A DNA stretch of 39,974 bases from an uncultured Eubacteriales bacterium (GTDB lineage: Bacteria > Bacillota > Clostridia > Oscillospirales > Oscillospiraceae), in assembly GCA_900320465.1 (NCBI GenBank), contig ONSQ01000009.1:1-39974 (forward strand), read 5' to 3'. The position numbers and the translations under genes are program-made. The notes below the pieces were generated by a model. The model worked only from the letters and a program-made list of their open reading frames with translations. It made no database searches and had not been told where the DNA came from. This document shows, in pieces, positions 18,145-26,135 of this stretch. How positions within the stretch are numbered: position 1 is the first letter of the stretch; each line of letters opens with the position of its first letter.

Positions 18145-18909
18145 ATGATCCTTGCCATAGACGTGGGAAATACCAATATTGTGATCGGCAGCATCGACAA
18201 CGGGGAAATCCGCAACGTGGTGCGCATCCACACCGATACCCGCGAGACCGAGGCGGAATACACCATCAAGCTCAAGGAAATCTTTTACGCCTACGGCATG
18301 GCGATCGAAGCCTTTGACGGCGCGATCCTCTCCTCCGTGGTACCGCAGGTGACCGGCGCGCTCTGCCGCGCGGTCAAGCTCCTGACCGGACTGGACTGCA
18401 TGGTGGTGGGCCCGGGCATGAAGACGGGGATGAACGTGCGCGTAGACGACCCCGGCACCGTGGCGGGTGATCTGATCACCGGCGGCGTGGCGGCTATGCA
18501 GTACTACGGTACGCCGGTCATCGTTCTGGATCTGGGTACGGCCACGACCTGCACGGTTGTGGATCGCGGCGGCAATTTCCGCGGCGGCGCGATCCTGCCG
18601 GGCATCAAGCTTTCGTACAACGCACTGGCGGCGGGGACGAGCCTGCTGCCCGATATTTCCATCAGCGCGCCCAAGCAGTGCATCGCCACCAACACGGTGG
18701 ACTGCATGCGTTCCGGTGCGGTGTTCGGTACGGCTTCCATGATCGACGGCATGATCGAGCGCATGGAAGAGGAGCTGGGCGAGAAATGCAAGGTGGTGGC
18801 CACCGGCGGTCTGGCAGGCAGCATCACCCCCTGGTGCCGCCATGCGATCATCTGCGACGACGACCTGCTGCTTAAGGGCCTTTGGTATCTCTATCAGAAG
18901 AACAAATAA
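18145..18909 (+). CDS. coaX: Type III pantothenate kinase
   Basis: A 254-residue ASKHA-fold kinase that phosphorylates pantothenate in the first step of coenzyme A synthesis. The phosphate-1 loop DVGNTNIVIG is at residues 6-15, the pantothenate/metal aspartate is in DPGTVAGDLITGG, the phosphate-2 motif is LDLGTATTCTVV, and the C-terminal ATGGLAG completes the nucleotide site. The common GADR signature is replaced by AGDLI, keeping the aspartate, a variation I also associate with other Oscillospiraceae. The ATG at 18145 follows AAGGAGAT. Type III kinases usually need a monovalent cation and escape CoA feedback inhibition. It may share the promoter of the deacetylase gene, 96 bases upstream. 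Confidence 0.95.
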   Translation: MILAIDVGNTNIVIGSIDNGEIRNVVRIHTDTRETEAEYTIKLKEIFYAYGMAIEAFDGAILSSVVPQVTGALCRAVKLLTGLDCMVVGPGMKTGMNVRVDDPGTVAGDLITGGVAAMQYYGTPVIVLDLGTATTCTVVDRGGNFRGGAILPGIKLSYNALAAGTSLLPDISISAPKQCIATNTVDCMRSGAVFGTASMIDGMIERMEEELGEKCKVVATGGLAGSITPWCRHAIICDDDLLLKGLWYLYQKNK

Positions 18910-18941
18910 AAAATCGCCTGAGACGAAACGTCTCAGGCGAT
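18906..18941 (-). terminator. Terminator between coaX and hypB
   Basis: Minus strand: ATCGCCTGAGACG, loop TTT, CGTCTCAGGCGAT, then TTTTT. A 13-bp perfect stem; its T-run favours ending hypB, and the same stem can stop coaX less efficiently. Confidence 0.92.
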
Positions 18942-18961
18942 TGTATGAGCGAAGGAAAAAC

Positions 18962-19633
18962 TCAGTCCTCGTTCCAGGCGCGGATCTGCTCACGCAGCCA
19001 GTCGGCCCATTCCTCGATCCCCTCGCCGGTCCTGGCGGAGATGGGGATGATCTTCATGTTGGGATTCAGGCGGCGAACGTACTTCTCGCAGGCTTCCATA
19101 TCGAAGTCAAAGTAGGGCAGCACATCGATCTTGTTGATCAGCAGCACGTCGCAGATGGAGAACATCAGCGGGTATTTCAGAGGCTTGTCGTCTCCCTCGG
19201 GGACGGACAGGATCATCGCGTTTTTCGACGAACCGGTGTCAAACTCCGCCGGGCAGACCAGATTGCCGATGTTTTCCAGAATGGCAAAGTCCACGTCGTT
19301 GACGTCCAGCCCCTCCAGACCCTGACGGGTCATGCCCGCGTCCAGATGGCACATGCCGCCGGTGTGCAGCTGGATGACCTTCGCACCGGTCTTTTCAATA
19401 GTGGCGGCGTCCACGTCCGAGTCGATATCGGCTTCCATGACGCCGATGCGGAACTCATCCTTCAGCGCGGCGATCGTGCGCTGGAGCGTGGTGGTCTTGC
19501 CGCTGCCGGGAGAGCTCATCAGGTTGAGCAGAAAGACCTTGTCTTTCTTCAACTCGCTTCTGAGCTTGTCCGCCTCGCGGTCGTTATTTTCAAAAACGCT
19601 CTGTTTGATTTCAAGAACACGGAATCCTTCCAT
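18962..19633 (-). CDS. hypB: Hydrogenase/urease nickel-incorporation GTPase HypB
   Basis: A 223-residue SIMIBI-class GTPase that delivers nickel to [NiFe] enzymes. Motifs: P-loop SSPGSGKTT (about 41-49), EADIDSDVD (switch I), the metal site MCHLDAGM with adjacent cysteine and histidine, ENIGNLVCPAEFD (switch II with second cysteine) and NKID (guanine specificity). There is no histidine-rich nickel store or N-terminal CXXCGC site. The ATG at 19633 follows GGAGGG. No hypA, hydrogenase or urease gene is adjacent, so the client enzyme lies elsewhere. It has its own promoter with a palindrome immediately downstream of the -10, pointing to dedicated repression, perhaps metal-linked. Confidence 0.94.
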   Translation of the reverse strand: MEGFRVLEIKQSVFENNDREADKLRSELKKDKVFLLNLMSSPGSGKTTTLQRTIAALKDEFRIGVMEADIDSDVDAATIEKTGAKVIQLHTGGMCHLDAGMTRQGLEGLDVNDVDFAILENIGNLVCPAEFDTGSSKNAMILSVPEGDDKPLKYPLMFSICDVLLINKIDVLPYFDFDMEACEKYVRRLNPNMKIIPISARTGEGIEEWADWLREQIRAWNED

Positions 19634-19653
19634 GGTTATTCCCTCCAATAGAG

Positions 19654-19667
19654 TTTGTGTACACAAA
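19654..19667. promoter_or_regulatory. 14-bp perfect palindrome at the hypB start site
   Basis: TTTGTGTACACAAA reads the same on both strands. It begins at the edge of the hypB -10 and covers the expected transcription start, between promoter and ribosome binding site. It resembles GntR-type or other dimeric repressor sites, but the factor cannot be named from sequence. Confidence 0.55.
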
Positions 19668-19695
19668 GTTTACCACGCCTGAACGTTTTTTTCAA
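19667..19695 (-). promoter_or_regulatory. Promoter of hypB
   Basis: Minus strand: TTGAAA (19690-19695), a 17-base spacer, TAAACT (19667-19672), 34 bases before the start. Confidence 0.75.
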
Positions 19696-19721
19696 TCTGT
19701 CTTTTAGGAGCAGCGGTACAT

Positions 19722-20378
19722 ATGAACTATCAAGCGGTTTTACTGGATATGGACGGCACGGTGCTGGACACTCTGCGCGATCTGAACGCGGCGGTGAACC
19801 AGACCATGGCCCATTTCGGCTACCCCGGACAGAGTCTGGACGACACCCGCCGCTTTGTCGGCAACGGCTCCCGCCGCCTGCTGGAGCTGTCGGTGCCCGC
19901 GGGCACGAGCGCAGAGCGTATCGACGAGGTGCTGGCGTGGTATCTTCCTTATTATAACGCCCACGCCAACGACAGCACCGGCCCCTATGACGGGATCACG
20001 GAGCTGCTGGCGGCTCTCAGAGGTGCGGGACTTCGTCTTGCCATCGTGTCCAACAAACCGGATCGGACGGTAAAGGAACTGGCCGACATTCATTTCCCCG
20101 GCCTTCTGGAGACCGCAGTGGGGGAGGACGAGGCCCACGGAGTGCGCCGCAAGCCCTGGCCGGACACCCTGCTGGCCGCCGCGCAGAGGCTCGGGGTGAA
20201 AGAAGAGCACTGCCTGTATGTGGGTGACTCGGAGGTGGACGTGATGACGGCGAAGCGCGCCCATATGGACTGCGCCTCCGTGCTCTGGGGCTTTCGCAGC
20301 CGCGAGGAGCTGTTGGCAGCGGGAGCAAACCTGTTATTTGAAACGCCGGCGGAGCTGCAAAGCTTCCTGCTGGGATAA
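19722..20378 (+). CDS. HAD-superfamily hydrolase, phosphoglycolate phosphatase-like
   Basis: A 218-residue HAD phosphatase of subfamily IA. Motif I DMDGTVLDT (nucleophile and acid aspartates) is at residues 9-17, motif II is VSNKP, motif III is the lysine in RRKPWPD, and motif IV is GDSEVDV. The cap inserted after motif I is helical (about 20-85), as in Gph/PpaX. Substrate is likely a small phosphate ester such as 2-phosphoglycolate, but pyrophosphate (PpaX) or another ester is possible. The ATG follows TAGGAG. It is divergent from hypB and ends in its own terminator; no promoter stands out in the 50-base gap. Confidence 0.9.
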   Translation: MNYQAVLLDMDGTVLDTLRDLNAAVNQTMAHFGYPGQSLDDTRRFVGNGSRRLLELSVPAGTSAERIDEVLAWYLPYYNAHANDSTGPYDGITELLAALRGAGLRLAIVSNKPDRTVKELADIHFPGLLETAVGEDEAHGVRRKPWPDTLLAAAQRLGVKEEHCLYVGDSEVDVMTAKRAHMDCASVLWGFRSREELLAAGANLLFETPAELQSFLLG

Positions 20379-20401
20379 GCAATTTTTCGCATAAATGCAA
20401 G

Positions 20402-20434
20402 GAGAGAGGAGCCACGCGGTTCCTCTCTCTTTTT
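20402..20434 (+). terminator. Terminator of the HAD phosphatase gene
   Basis: GAGAGAGGA (20402-20410), 10-base loop, TCCTCTCTC (20421-20429), then TTTTT. It lies between two convergent genes; the T-run serves the plus strand. Confidence 0.88.
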
Positions 20435-20450
20435 CTATACAGATTCGTTA

Positions 20451-22964
20451 TCAGAAATCCTTTGTCAGATACCGTCCGGTGAGACTGTCCGGACAGGCGG
20501 CGATTCTCTCCGGCGTGCCCTGGGCCACGATCCTGCCGCCGCGTACACCGCCGCCCGGACCCATGTCGATCACATAGTCCGCGTTGCGGATCACGTCCAG
20601 ATCGTGTTCGATCACGATCACCGTCGCGCCGTTGTCGATCAGATGTCGGAACACCTGCAGGAGCGTCTGCACATCCAGCGGGTGCAGACCGATGGTGGGT
20701 TCGTCGAACACAAAGACGCTGTCTGACTGGCCGCGGCCCATCTCGCTGGCCAGCTTCAGCCGCTGGGCTTCGCCTCCGGAGAGACTGGGCGTCTGTTCCC
20801 CGAGTGTCAGATAGCCAAGCCCCAGTTCGCTGAGCACCCTGAGACGCCGGACCACCAGGGGCAGGTCACCGCATACCGCGAGCGCTTCGTCCACACTCAG
20901 CGCCATCAGCTCCGGCAGAGACAGGGCTTTTCCGTTTCCCTTCGCCGCCCGGCGGATAAAATACGCGTCTTTGGCGTAGCGCGAGCCGTGACAGTCCGGG
21001 CAGGGGATATCCACGTCCGGCAAAAACTGCACGTCCAGGCTGATGGAGCCGGTGCCGTCACAGGTAGGACAGCGCAGTGAACCGGTGTTGTAGGAGAAGT
21101 CTCCCGCCTTGTGGCGCCGGGCTTTGGCGTCGGCAGTACGGGCGTAGACCTTTCGCAGCTCGTCGTGGACGTCGGCATACGTGGCAACGGTGGATCGCAC
21201 ATTGATACCGATGGGCGTGGCGTCAATGAGCTTCACCTGCGCAATTCCCTCTGCCGTGATCTCCCTCACATGCGCCGGAAGCTTCTGCCCTTTGACAGTG
21301 GCCTCCAGCGCGGGGATCAGGCTTTCCAGAACCATCGTGGTCTTGCCGGAGCCGGATACGCCGGTCACGGCAATGAGACGCCCCTTGGGAAAGTCCACAT
21401 CCAAAGGCTGCACAGTGTGGATTTGAGACGTAGACAGATGGATCCGCCCCTGGGCGAACAGGTCCTGTTCCGCAATGCAGGGGCGCGCCTGGATGGATGC
21501 GCTGCCGGACAGAAAACCGCCGATGCGGGAGTTGGGGGTTCGTGCCACCTCGTCCACGCTGCCTTGGGCAATAACGGTCCCGCCACCGGCGCCGGCCTCC
21601 GGGCCCAGCTCGATGAGCCAGTCGGCTTCTTTGAGCACATTGGTGTCGTGATCCACCAGAATCACCGAGTTGCCGTCGGCAAGAAGATCGCGCATCACAC
21701 CGCGCAATCCCTCCAGATTGGCCGGGTGCAGACCGATGGAAGGCTCGTCGAGTACATACAGGACGCCGGTGGTGCGATTGCGCACGGCGCGGGCCAGCTG
21801 CATCCGCTGCCGTTCGCCGGTGGAGAGCGTAGAGGCTGCCCGATCCAGCGTCAGATAGTCCAGCCCCAGCTCCATCAGCCGTCGGGCCGCGTCCTGGAAG
21901 GACTCGCCGATGCGCTCGGCCATGGGACGCATCTCCTCCGGCAGAGAGGCCGGAACGCCGTCCACCCAGTCCACAAGCTCGGAGAGCGTCATCGTGCAGG
22001 CCTGGGCCAGACTGATGCCCCGCAGCAGGGGAGCACGTGCTGCGTCAGACAGGCGCGTGCCGCCGCATTCCGGGCAGACGCTCTGCTTCAAAAACTTCTC
22101 GACCCGTTTCATGCCCTTTTCGTCCTTGACCCTGGACAGGGCGTTTTCCACGGTGTAGGTGGCGTTGAAATAGGTAAAGTCCATGTCGCCTGCGGCGCCG
22201 CTTGTTTTGTTCTGATAGATGATATTCTTCTTTACGGCCGGTCCGTGAAAGACGATGTCACGCTCTTTCTCGGTCAGTTGGCAGAAGGGCACGTCGGTTC
22301 GCACGCCCATTTCCCGGGCAATATCCTTCATCAGAGACCACATCAGCGTCTGCCAGGGGGCCACGGCGCCCTCGTCGATGCTCAGCGATTCATCCGGAAC
22401 CAGCGTGGACTCGTCCACCGTGCGCACGATACCGGTGCCGTCGCAGCACTTGCAGGCGCCCTGACTGTTGAAGGCCAATTCCTCCGCACCCGGGGCGTAA
22501 AAGCTGACACCGCATTCCGGGCAGACAAGAGGCCTGTCCGCAGCCACGTTTACGGACGGGGGCACGTAGTGACCGTTGGGGCAGCGATGGCTGCCCAGAC
22601 GGGAGTACATCAGGCGCAGACTGTTGAGGAGCTCCGTCCCGGTCCCGAAGGTACTGCGAATACCGGGCACGCCGGGACGCTGGTGCAGCGCCAGCGCGGC
22701 GGGCACATACAGCACCTCATCCACTTCGGCCCGGGTGGCCTGCGTCATCCGGCGGCGTGTATAGGTGGACAGCGATTCCAGATACCGGCGTGAGCCCTCG
22801 GCATACAGAATGCCCAGGGCCAGCGAGGACTTGCCGCTGCCGGATACGCCAGCGATCCCGACCAGCTTGTGGAGGGGAATGTCCACATCCAGATTCTTGA
22901 GATTATGAACCCGCGCGCCACGAACTTCGATCCGCTCCGGCGCGGGGATGTTTTCACTCTTCAT
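20451..22964 (-). CDS. UvrA-like excinuclease ATPase, short form
   Basis: An 837-residue ABC-type ATPase with two nucleotide-binding halves: Walker A GVSGSGKSS (about 40) and GVSGSGKTT (about 545), signatures LSTGERQRMQLARA and LSGGEAQRLKLASE, Walker B LDEPSIGLHP and FDEPTIGLHP, plus cysteine pairs of the zinc modules (CPECGVSFY, CKCCDGTG, CPTCDGTG, CPDCHG). It is about 100 residues shorter than canonical UvrA (about 940), mainly in the first half where the UvrB-binding region normally lies, so it belongs to the UvrA2/DrrC-like branch linked to DNA-drug adduct tolerance. The ATG follows GGAGGTTGAT. It is the last gene of a minus-strand operon with an alkyltransferase-like gene and rsmG, a DNA-damage grouping. 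Confidence 0.92.
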   Translation of the reverse strand: MKSENIPAPERIEVRGARVHNLKNLDVDIPLHKLVGIAGVSGSGKSSLALGILYAEGSRRYLESLSTYTRRRMTQATRAEVDEVLYVPAALALHQRPGVPGIRSTFGTGTELLNSLRLMYSRLGSHRCPNGHYVPPSVNVAADRPLVCPECGVSFYAPGAEELAFNSQGACKCCDGTGIVRTVDESTLVPDESLSIDEGAVAPWQTLMWSLMKDIAREMGVRTDVPFCQLTEKERDIVFHGPAVKKNIIYQNKTSGAAGDMDFTYFNATYTVENALSRVKDEKGMKRVEKFLKQSVCPECGGTRLSDAARAPLLRGISLAQACTMTLSELVDWVDGVPASLPEEMRPMAERIGESFQDAARRLMELGLDYLTLDRAASTLSTGERQRMQLARAVRNRTTGVLYVLDEPSIGLHPANLEGLRGVMRDLLADGNSVILVDHDTNVLKEADWLIELGPEAGAGGGTVIAQGSVDEVARTPNSRIGGFLSGSASIQARPCIAEQDLFAQGRIHLSTSQIHTVQPLDVDFPKGRLIAVTGVSGSGKTTMVLESLIPALEATVKGQKLPAHVREITAEGIAQVKLIDATPIGINVRSTVATYADVHDELRKVYARTADAKARRHKAGDFSYNTGSLRCPTCDGTGSISLDVQFLPDVDIPCPDCHGSRYAKDAYFIRRAAKGNGKALSLPELMALSVDEALAVCGDLPLVVRRLRVLSELGLGYLTLGEQTPSLSGGEAQRLKLASEMGRGQSDSVFVFDEPTIGLHPLDVQTLLQVFRHLIDNGATVIVIEHDLDVIRNADYVIDMGPGGGVRGGRIVAQGTPERIAACPDSLTGRYLTKDF

Positions 22965-22988
22965 ATCAACCTCCGTCGTTTGCCTGGC

Positions 22989-23297
22989 TTAGCAGTCCCA
23001 TTGAAAATGCTTCATATCCACGTTCCCACCCGGCAGAAAGGCCACACCCTCGGCACGCAGCAGCGCTTCCTGCTCATAAAAGTGCGGCGCTGTGCGTCCG
23101 GCGTGGTTTACCACCCGGTGGCAGGGGTAATCGCCGTAGCGCTCGGCGTCGGATAGCACCCTGCCAACCAGACGGGCGTTGCGATCCCGGCCGATCAACC
23201 GCGCGATCTGCCCGTAGGAGGCGACTTTCCCACAGGGGATCTCCTCCACGACGGACAGGATTTCGTAAATCAGGTTTTCATCGAGTACTTTTTTCAT
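22989..23297 (-). CDS. MGMT-like DNA-binding protein (alkyltransferase-like, active-site Cys kept)
   Basis: A 102-residue protein equal to the C-terminal half of O6-alkylguanine-DNA alkyltransferase: IPCGKVASYGQIARLIG (helix-turn-helix region), NARLVGRVL (arginine-finger region) and GDYPCHRVV with the acceptor cysteine at about residue 59. The N-terminal domain of Ada/Ogt is absent. Alkyltransferase-like proteins that mark lesions for excision repair usually have Trp or Ala in place of this cysteine; here it is kept, so direct transfer is possible. The start is uncertain: the frame is open to an ATG at 23369, 17 bases after rsmG, but an 11-bp GC hairpin (23329-23353) would lie inside that extension. 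The neighbouring short UvrA supports a joint repair role. Confidence 0.85.
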   Translation of the reverse strand: MKKVLDENLIYEILSVVEEIPCGKVASYGQIARLIGRDRNARLVGRVLSDAERYGDYPCHRVVNHAGRTAPHFYEQEALLRAEGVAFLPGGNVDMKHFQWDC

Positions 23298-23386
23298 ATC
23301 ATCGGAAAAGGCGCCCGTCATAAAGCGGGGGAAGCCGCGTCGCGCGGCTTCCCTCCTGCTATCGTTCATTCGTGAAAGCGGTCACG

Positions 23387-24091
23387 TTACAGCGGCTGCT
23401 TTTTGATCTGCGCCCAGCGGCGCGGGTACTTGCCCGGCGTGTCTCCGGTTTTGCGGATCAGGATCGCGCTGTGCACCACGTCGGTGCCGGGAATTGTATA
23501 GGCAATGTCGCGCTCCAGCTCGCCTCCCAGCAGGGCGACGGCGCGCTTTGCCTCCGCAAGCTCTTCGGCGTGATCGCTGGCTTTCATGGCAATAAACAGC
23601 CCGCCTTTTTTCACAAAGGGCATGCACAGCTCGCACAGCACATTCAGCCTTGCCACCGCACGGGATACGGCGATGTCAAAGCCGCCGCGATACTCCGCGG
23701 GAGCCTCCTCGGCCCGCAGGTGCACACAGTCCACATCGGTGAGCGCGAGCCTTTCACAGCAGCTCTTTAAAAAGCCAACCCGTTTGTCCAGACTGTCCAA
23801 CAGCACCAGTGACAGATCCTCCCGTGCGATCTTCAGCGCAAGACCCGGAAAACCGGCGCCGGTACCGACGTCGATTACCCGCTTGTGCGAAAAATCCGCC
23901 AGGGTCAGGAGAGCAGCACTGTCCAGAAAATGAAGCCGTGCCACCTCGTCCTCACCGGTGATGGCCGTCAGATTCATTACGCGGTTGGTCTCCTCCAGCT
24001 CATCGGCGTACAGACGATAGCGCGCCAGAGCCTTTTCATCCAGGCTTAGCCCAAGAGACGAAAAGCCTTCGCGCAGAACCTCTTCCAGCAT
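23387..24091 (-). CDS. rsmG: 16S rRNA (guanine-527 N7)-methyltransferase RsmG
   Basis: A 234-residue SAM-dependent methyltransferase modifying G527 of 16S rRNA. The N-terminal helical region (TNRVMNLTAITGEDEVARLH) leads to the SAM-binding motif VIDVGTGAGFPGLALKI (about 72-88), LLDSLDKRVGFLK (acidic ribose-binding loop) and AVSRAVARL. Loss of this gene in other bacteria gives low-level streptomycin resistance. It starts 3 bases after the TSCPD gene and precedes the alkyltransferase-like gene. In most Firmicutes rsmG sits with mnmG/parA near the origin; here it is in a DNA-repair-like operon instead. Confidence 0.95.
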   Translation of the reverse strand: MLEEVLREGFSSLGLSLDEKALARYRLYADELEETNRVMNLTAITGEDEVARLHFLDSAALLTLADFSHKRVIDVGTGAGFPGLALKIAREDLSLVLLDSLDKRVGFLKSCCERLALTDVDCVHLRAEEAPAEYRGGFDIAVSRAVARLNVLCELCMPFVKKGGLFIAMKASDHAEELAEAKRAVALLGGELERDIAYTIPGTDVVHSAILIRKTGDTPGKYPRRWAQIKKQPL

Positions 24092-24094
24092 GCT

Positions 24095-24346
24095 TTACGC
24101 CTCGGACAGGGAGGCCTTCAGCGCCTGGGCCAGCTGGTCGGGGCAGGAGGTGGACTTGCGGCCGCAGCGCACACCCTCCAGACGGCGGATGACCTCTTCG
24201 ACCTCCATCCCCTCTACGAGACGGGAAATCCCCTTGAGGTTGCCGTCGCAGCCGCCGATCACATTCAGCGACTGCAGCTTGCCGTCCTCGATCTCGATCT
24301 CCATCAGCTGGGAACAAACGCCCTTGGGGCGATACGTAAACGTCAT
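24095..24346 (-). CDS. TSCPD-domain protein (TIGR03905 type)
   Basis: An 83-residue protein consisting of one TSCPD domain: VCSQLMEIEIEDGKLQSLNV, GGCDGNLKGISRLVEGM, and the eponymous STSCPDQLAQAL with conserved cysteines (about 11, 33, 65, 72). The same domain is found at the C-terminus of some vitamin B12-dependent ribonucleotide reductases, where the cysteines may bind metal or take part in disulfide exchange; the stand-alone form has no known function. The ATG follows AAAGGAGAG. It is the first gene of the operon leading to rsmG (3-base gap). Confidence 0.88.
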   Translation of the reverse strand: MTFTYRPKGVCSQLMEIEIEDGKLQSLNVIGGCDGNLKGISRLVEGMEVEEVIRRLEGVRCGRKSTSCPDQLAQALKASLSEA

Positions 24347-24376
24347 GGTTTTTCTCTCCTTTGCGTGCTTTTCTGC

Positions 24377-24406
24377 ATGATACCACCCCTGCGCGCCTCC
24401 CGTCAA
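24377..24406 (-). promoter_or_regulatory. Promoter of the TSCPD-rsmG-MGMT-uvrA operon
   Basis: Minus strand: TTGACG (24401-24406), an 18-base spacer and TATCAT (24377-24382) with a TGG extension, 31 bases before the start. Confidence 0.75.
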
Positions 24407-24415
24407 GAGAGGGCG

Positions 24416-24445
24416 GCATATCGCGCGGTGCAGCGTGCATACGAT
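24416..24445 (+). promoter_or_regulatory. Sigma-E-like promoter of spoIIP
   Basis: GCATAT (24416-24421), a 16-base spacer and CATACGAT (24438-24445). The -10 matches the mother-cell sigma-E consensus CATACANT except one base, and the -35 carries the ATA core. It is 25 bases before the spoIIP start; in B. subtilis spoIIP is a known sigma-E gene. Confidence 0.65.
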
Positions 24446-24469
24446 GTGGAGAAAGGCAGGGGAGTACAA

Positions 24470-25483
24470 ATGGGTGACGCTAAAAAGCTGGCGCTGCTGG
24501 GCGCGGCGGTGCTGCTGCTGTATCTGGCGGCGGGCGGCAGGGGAGAAGAAACCGGAAAGCCGCCGCAGGGACTTGCGGAGCGCGCATCCGAGAGCGCTGC
24601 CCGCGCGGAGAAAAGTGCCGAGCGGGACTGCACGGTCAGTGTGATCCAGGGGCCGGGATCGGCGTCGGAGGACTGGGAGGAGACTTTTTTCTCTCCCTCC
24701 GATGCGGACGAGGCCGTGGCCATGACCATCTCCGGCGAAGCGCTGATCAAAAACGAGACAGGCTATCCCGTTGACCCCGGCGCGGTGATCGAGGCCGGCT
24801 GCAACGTTCAACTGCCAGCGGATGGCCCGCAGATCCTGATCATCCACACCCATTCCTCTGAAGCCTATACGCCTGCGGGGCTGGATCGCTATGAAGCGAG
24901 CGATACCACCCGCACCGAGGACAGCGAGCACAACATTATTCGCGTGGGCGATGAGCTTTCCAGACTGCTGGAGAGTGCGGGGCTGAACGTGATCCACGAC
25001 CGCGGCGTGTACGATTATCCCAGCTACACCGGCTCATACGGGCGATCCGGCGCTGCGGTGGAGCAGTATCTCAAGGAGTATCCCACCATCCGCGTCGTCT
25101 TTGACGTGCACAGGGACGCTCTGGGCTCCGACGGCGTGATCTATAAAACGGTGGCGGAGGAAGAAGGGACATGCGCCAGCCAGGCCATGCTGCTGGTCGG
25201 TACCGACGAGAGCGGCCTGGAACACCCGAACTGGCGGGAGAACCTTTCTCTTGCGCTTTATCTGCAGGATGCCGTGCTGCGCGCCCATCCAACCCTCATG
25301 AGGCCGCTGACCGTGGTCCCCCAGCGCTATAACCAGCAGCTTTGCCCCGGCATGATGATCCTGGAGGTGGGCAGCAACGGCAACACGCTGCAGGAAGCCC
25401 TTGCCGCCGTAAGGCTCTTTGGCGAGGCCGCGGGACCGGCTCTTGCCGCCCTTGTCGCGGAGCAGGATTTAACCGATAATTAA
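24470..25483 (+). CDS. spoIIP: Stage II sporulation protein P (amidase/endopeptidase of the DMP engulfment complex)
   Basis: A 337-residue sporulation cell-wall hydrolase. An N-terminal membrane helix (about 6-22, [15 protein letters not shown]) is followed by a disordered linker and the SpoIIP catalytic domain (about 110-330): [14 protein letters not shown] (first zinc histidine and glutamate), DVHRDAL (second histidine) and [12 protein letters not shown] (catalytic glutamate). With SpoIID and SpoIIM it thins septal peptidoglycan during engulfment. The ATG at 24470 follows AGGGGAG; an upstream in-frame ATG would lie before the sigma-E-like promoter. This gene is direct evidence that the organism makes endospores. 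Confidence 0.95.
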   Translation: MGDAKKLALLGAAVLLLYLAAGGRGEETGKPPQGLAERASESAARAEKSAERDCTVSVIQGPGSASEDWEETFFSPSDADEAVAMTISGEALIKNETGYPVDPGAVIEAGCNVQLPADGPQILIIHTHSSEAYTPAGLDRYEASDTTRTEDSEHNIIRVGDELSRLLESAGLNVIHDRGVYDYPSYTGSYGRSGAAVEQYLKEYPTIRVVFDVHRDALGSDGVIYKTVAEEEGTCASQAMLLVGTDESGLEHPNWRENLSLALYLQDAVLRAHPTLMRPLTVVPQRYNQQLCPGMMILEVGSNGNTLQEALAAVRLFGEAAGPALAALVAEQDLTDN

Positions 25484-25484
25484 C

Positions 25485-25513
25485 TTTACAAAAATGCGGC
25501 ATCATGATATATT
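25485..25513 (+). promoter_or_regulatory. Promoter of the rubrerythrin operon
   Basis: TTTACA (25485-25490), a 17-base spacer and TATATT (25508-25513), 52 bases before the start. No PerR-type palindrome is visible. Confidence 0.75.
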
Positions 25514-25565
25514 GAAGCCACACCTGAGCACCAATAATTTCATACAATTAAGGAGAGAAATACTT

Positions 25566-26132
25566 ATGAAAAAATGGGTTTGCCCCGTCTGCGGCTACGT
25601 CCATGAGGGCGATACGCCCCCTGAATTCTGCCCCCAGTGCAAGGTCCCCGGCTCCCGCTTCACCGAGATGAAGGGTGAACTGACCTGGGCCGCCGAGCAT
25701 GTTGTCGGTGTCGGCAAGAACTTCGGCGCCGATGTCCCGGCAGACGTGCAGCAGCATATCATCGACGAGCTGAGATCCAACTTCAACGGCGAGTGCAGCG
25801 AGGTCGGCATGTATCTGGCCATGTCCCGTGTCGCCCACCGCGAGGGCTATCCGGAAATCGGCCTGTACTGGGAAAAGGCCGCCTTTGAGGAAGCCGAGCA
25901 CGCCGCCAAGTTCGCCGAGCTCCTCGGCGAGGTCGTGACCGACAGCACCAAGAAGAATCTGGAGATGCGTGTCGACGCCGAGAACGGCGCCACCGCCGGC
26001 AAGTTCGAGCTGGCCAAGCTCGCCAAGAAGTACAATCTGGACGCCATCCACGACACCGTTCATGAGATGGCCCGCGACGAGGCCCGTCACGGCAAGGCGT
26101 TCAAGGGCCTGCTGGACCGCTACTTCAAGTAA
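25566..26132 (+). CDS. Reverse rubrerythrin (rubredoxin domain first)
   Basis: A 188-residue peroxide-reducing protein. The rubredoxin-like domain is at the N-terminus (CPVCGYV at 6-12, CPQC at 22-25), the reverse of classical rubrerythrin, followed by a ferritin-like four-helix di-iron domain with [18 protein letters not shown] and DEARHGKAF ligand motifs. Reverse rubrerythrins in clostridia act as NADH:rubredoxin-fed peroxidases, induced by oxygen. The ATG follows AAGGAG. The same transcript encodes a PPC-domain protein after 3 bases and a rubredoxin, a plausible electron donor. Codon use is strongly biased to C-ending codons, suggesting high expression. Confidence 0.95.
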   Translation: MKKWVCPVCGYVHEGDTPPEFCPQCKVPGSRFTEMKGELTWAAEHVVGVGKNFGADVPADVQQHIIDELRSNFNGECSEVGMYLAMSRVAHREGYPEIGLYWEKAAFEEAEHAAKFAELLGEVVTDSTKKNLEMRVDAENGATAGKFELAKLAKKYNLDAIHDTVHEMARDEARHGKAFKGLLDRYFK

Positions 26133-26135
26133 GCA

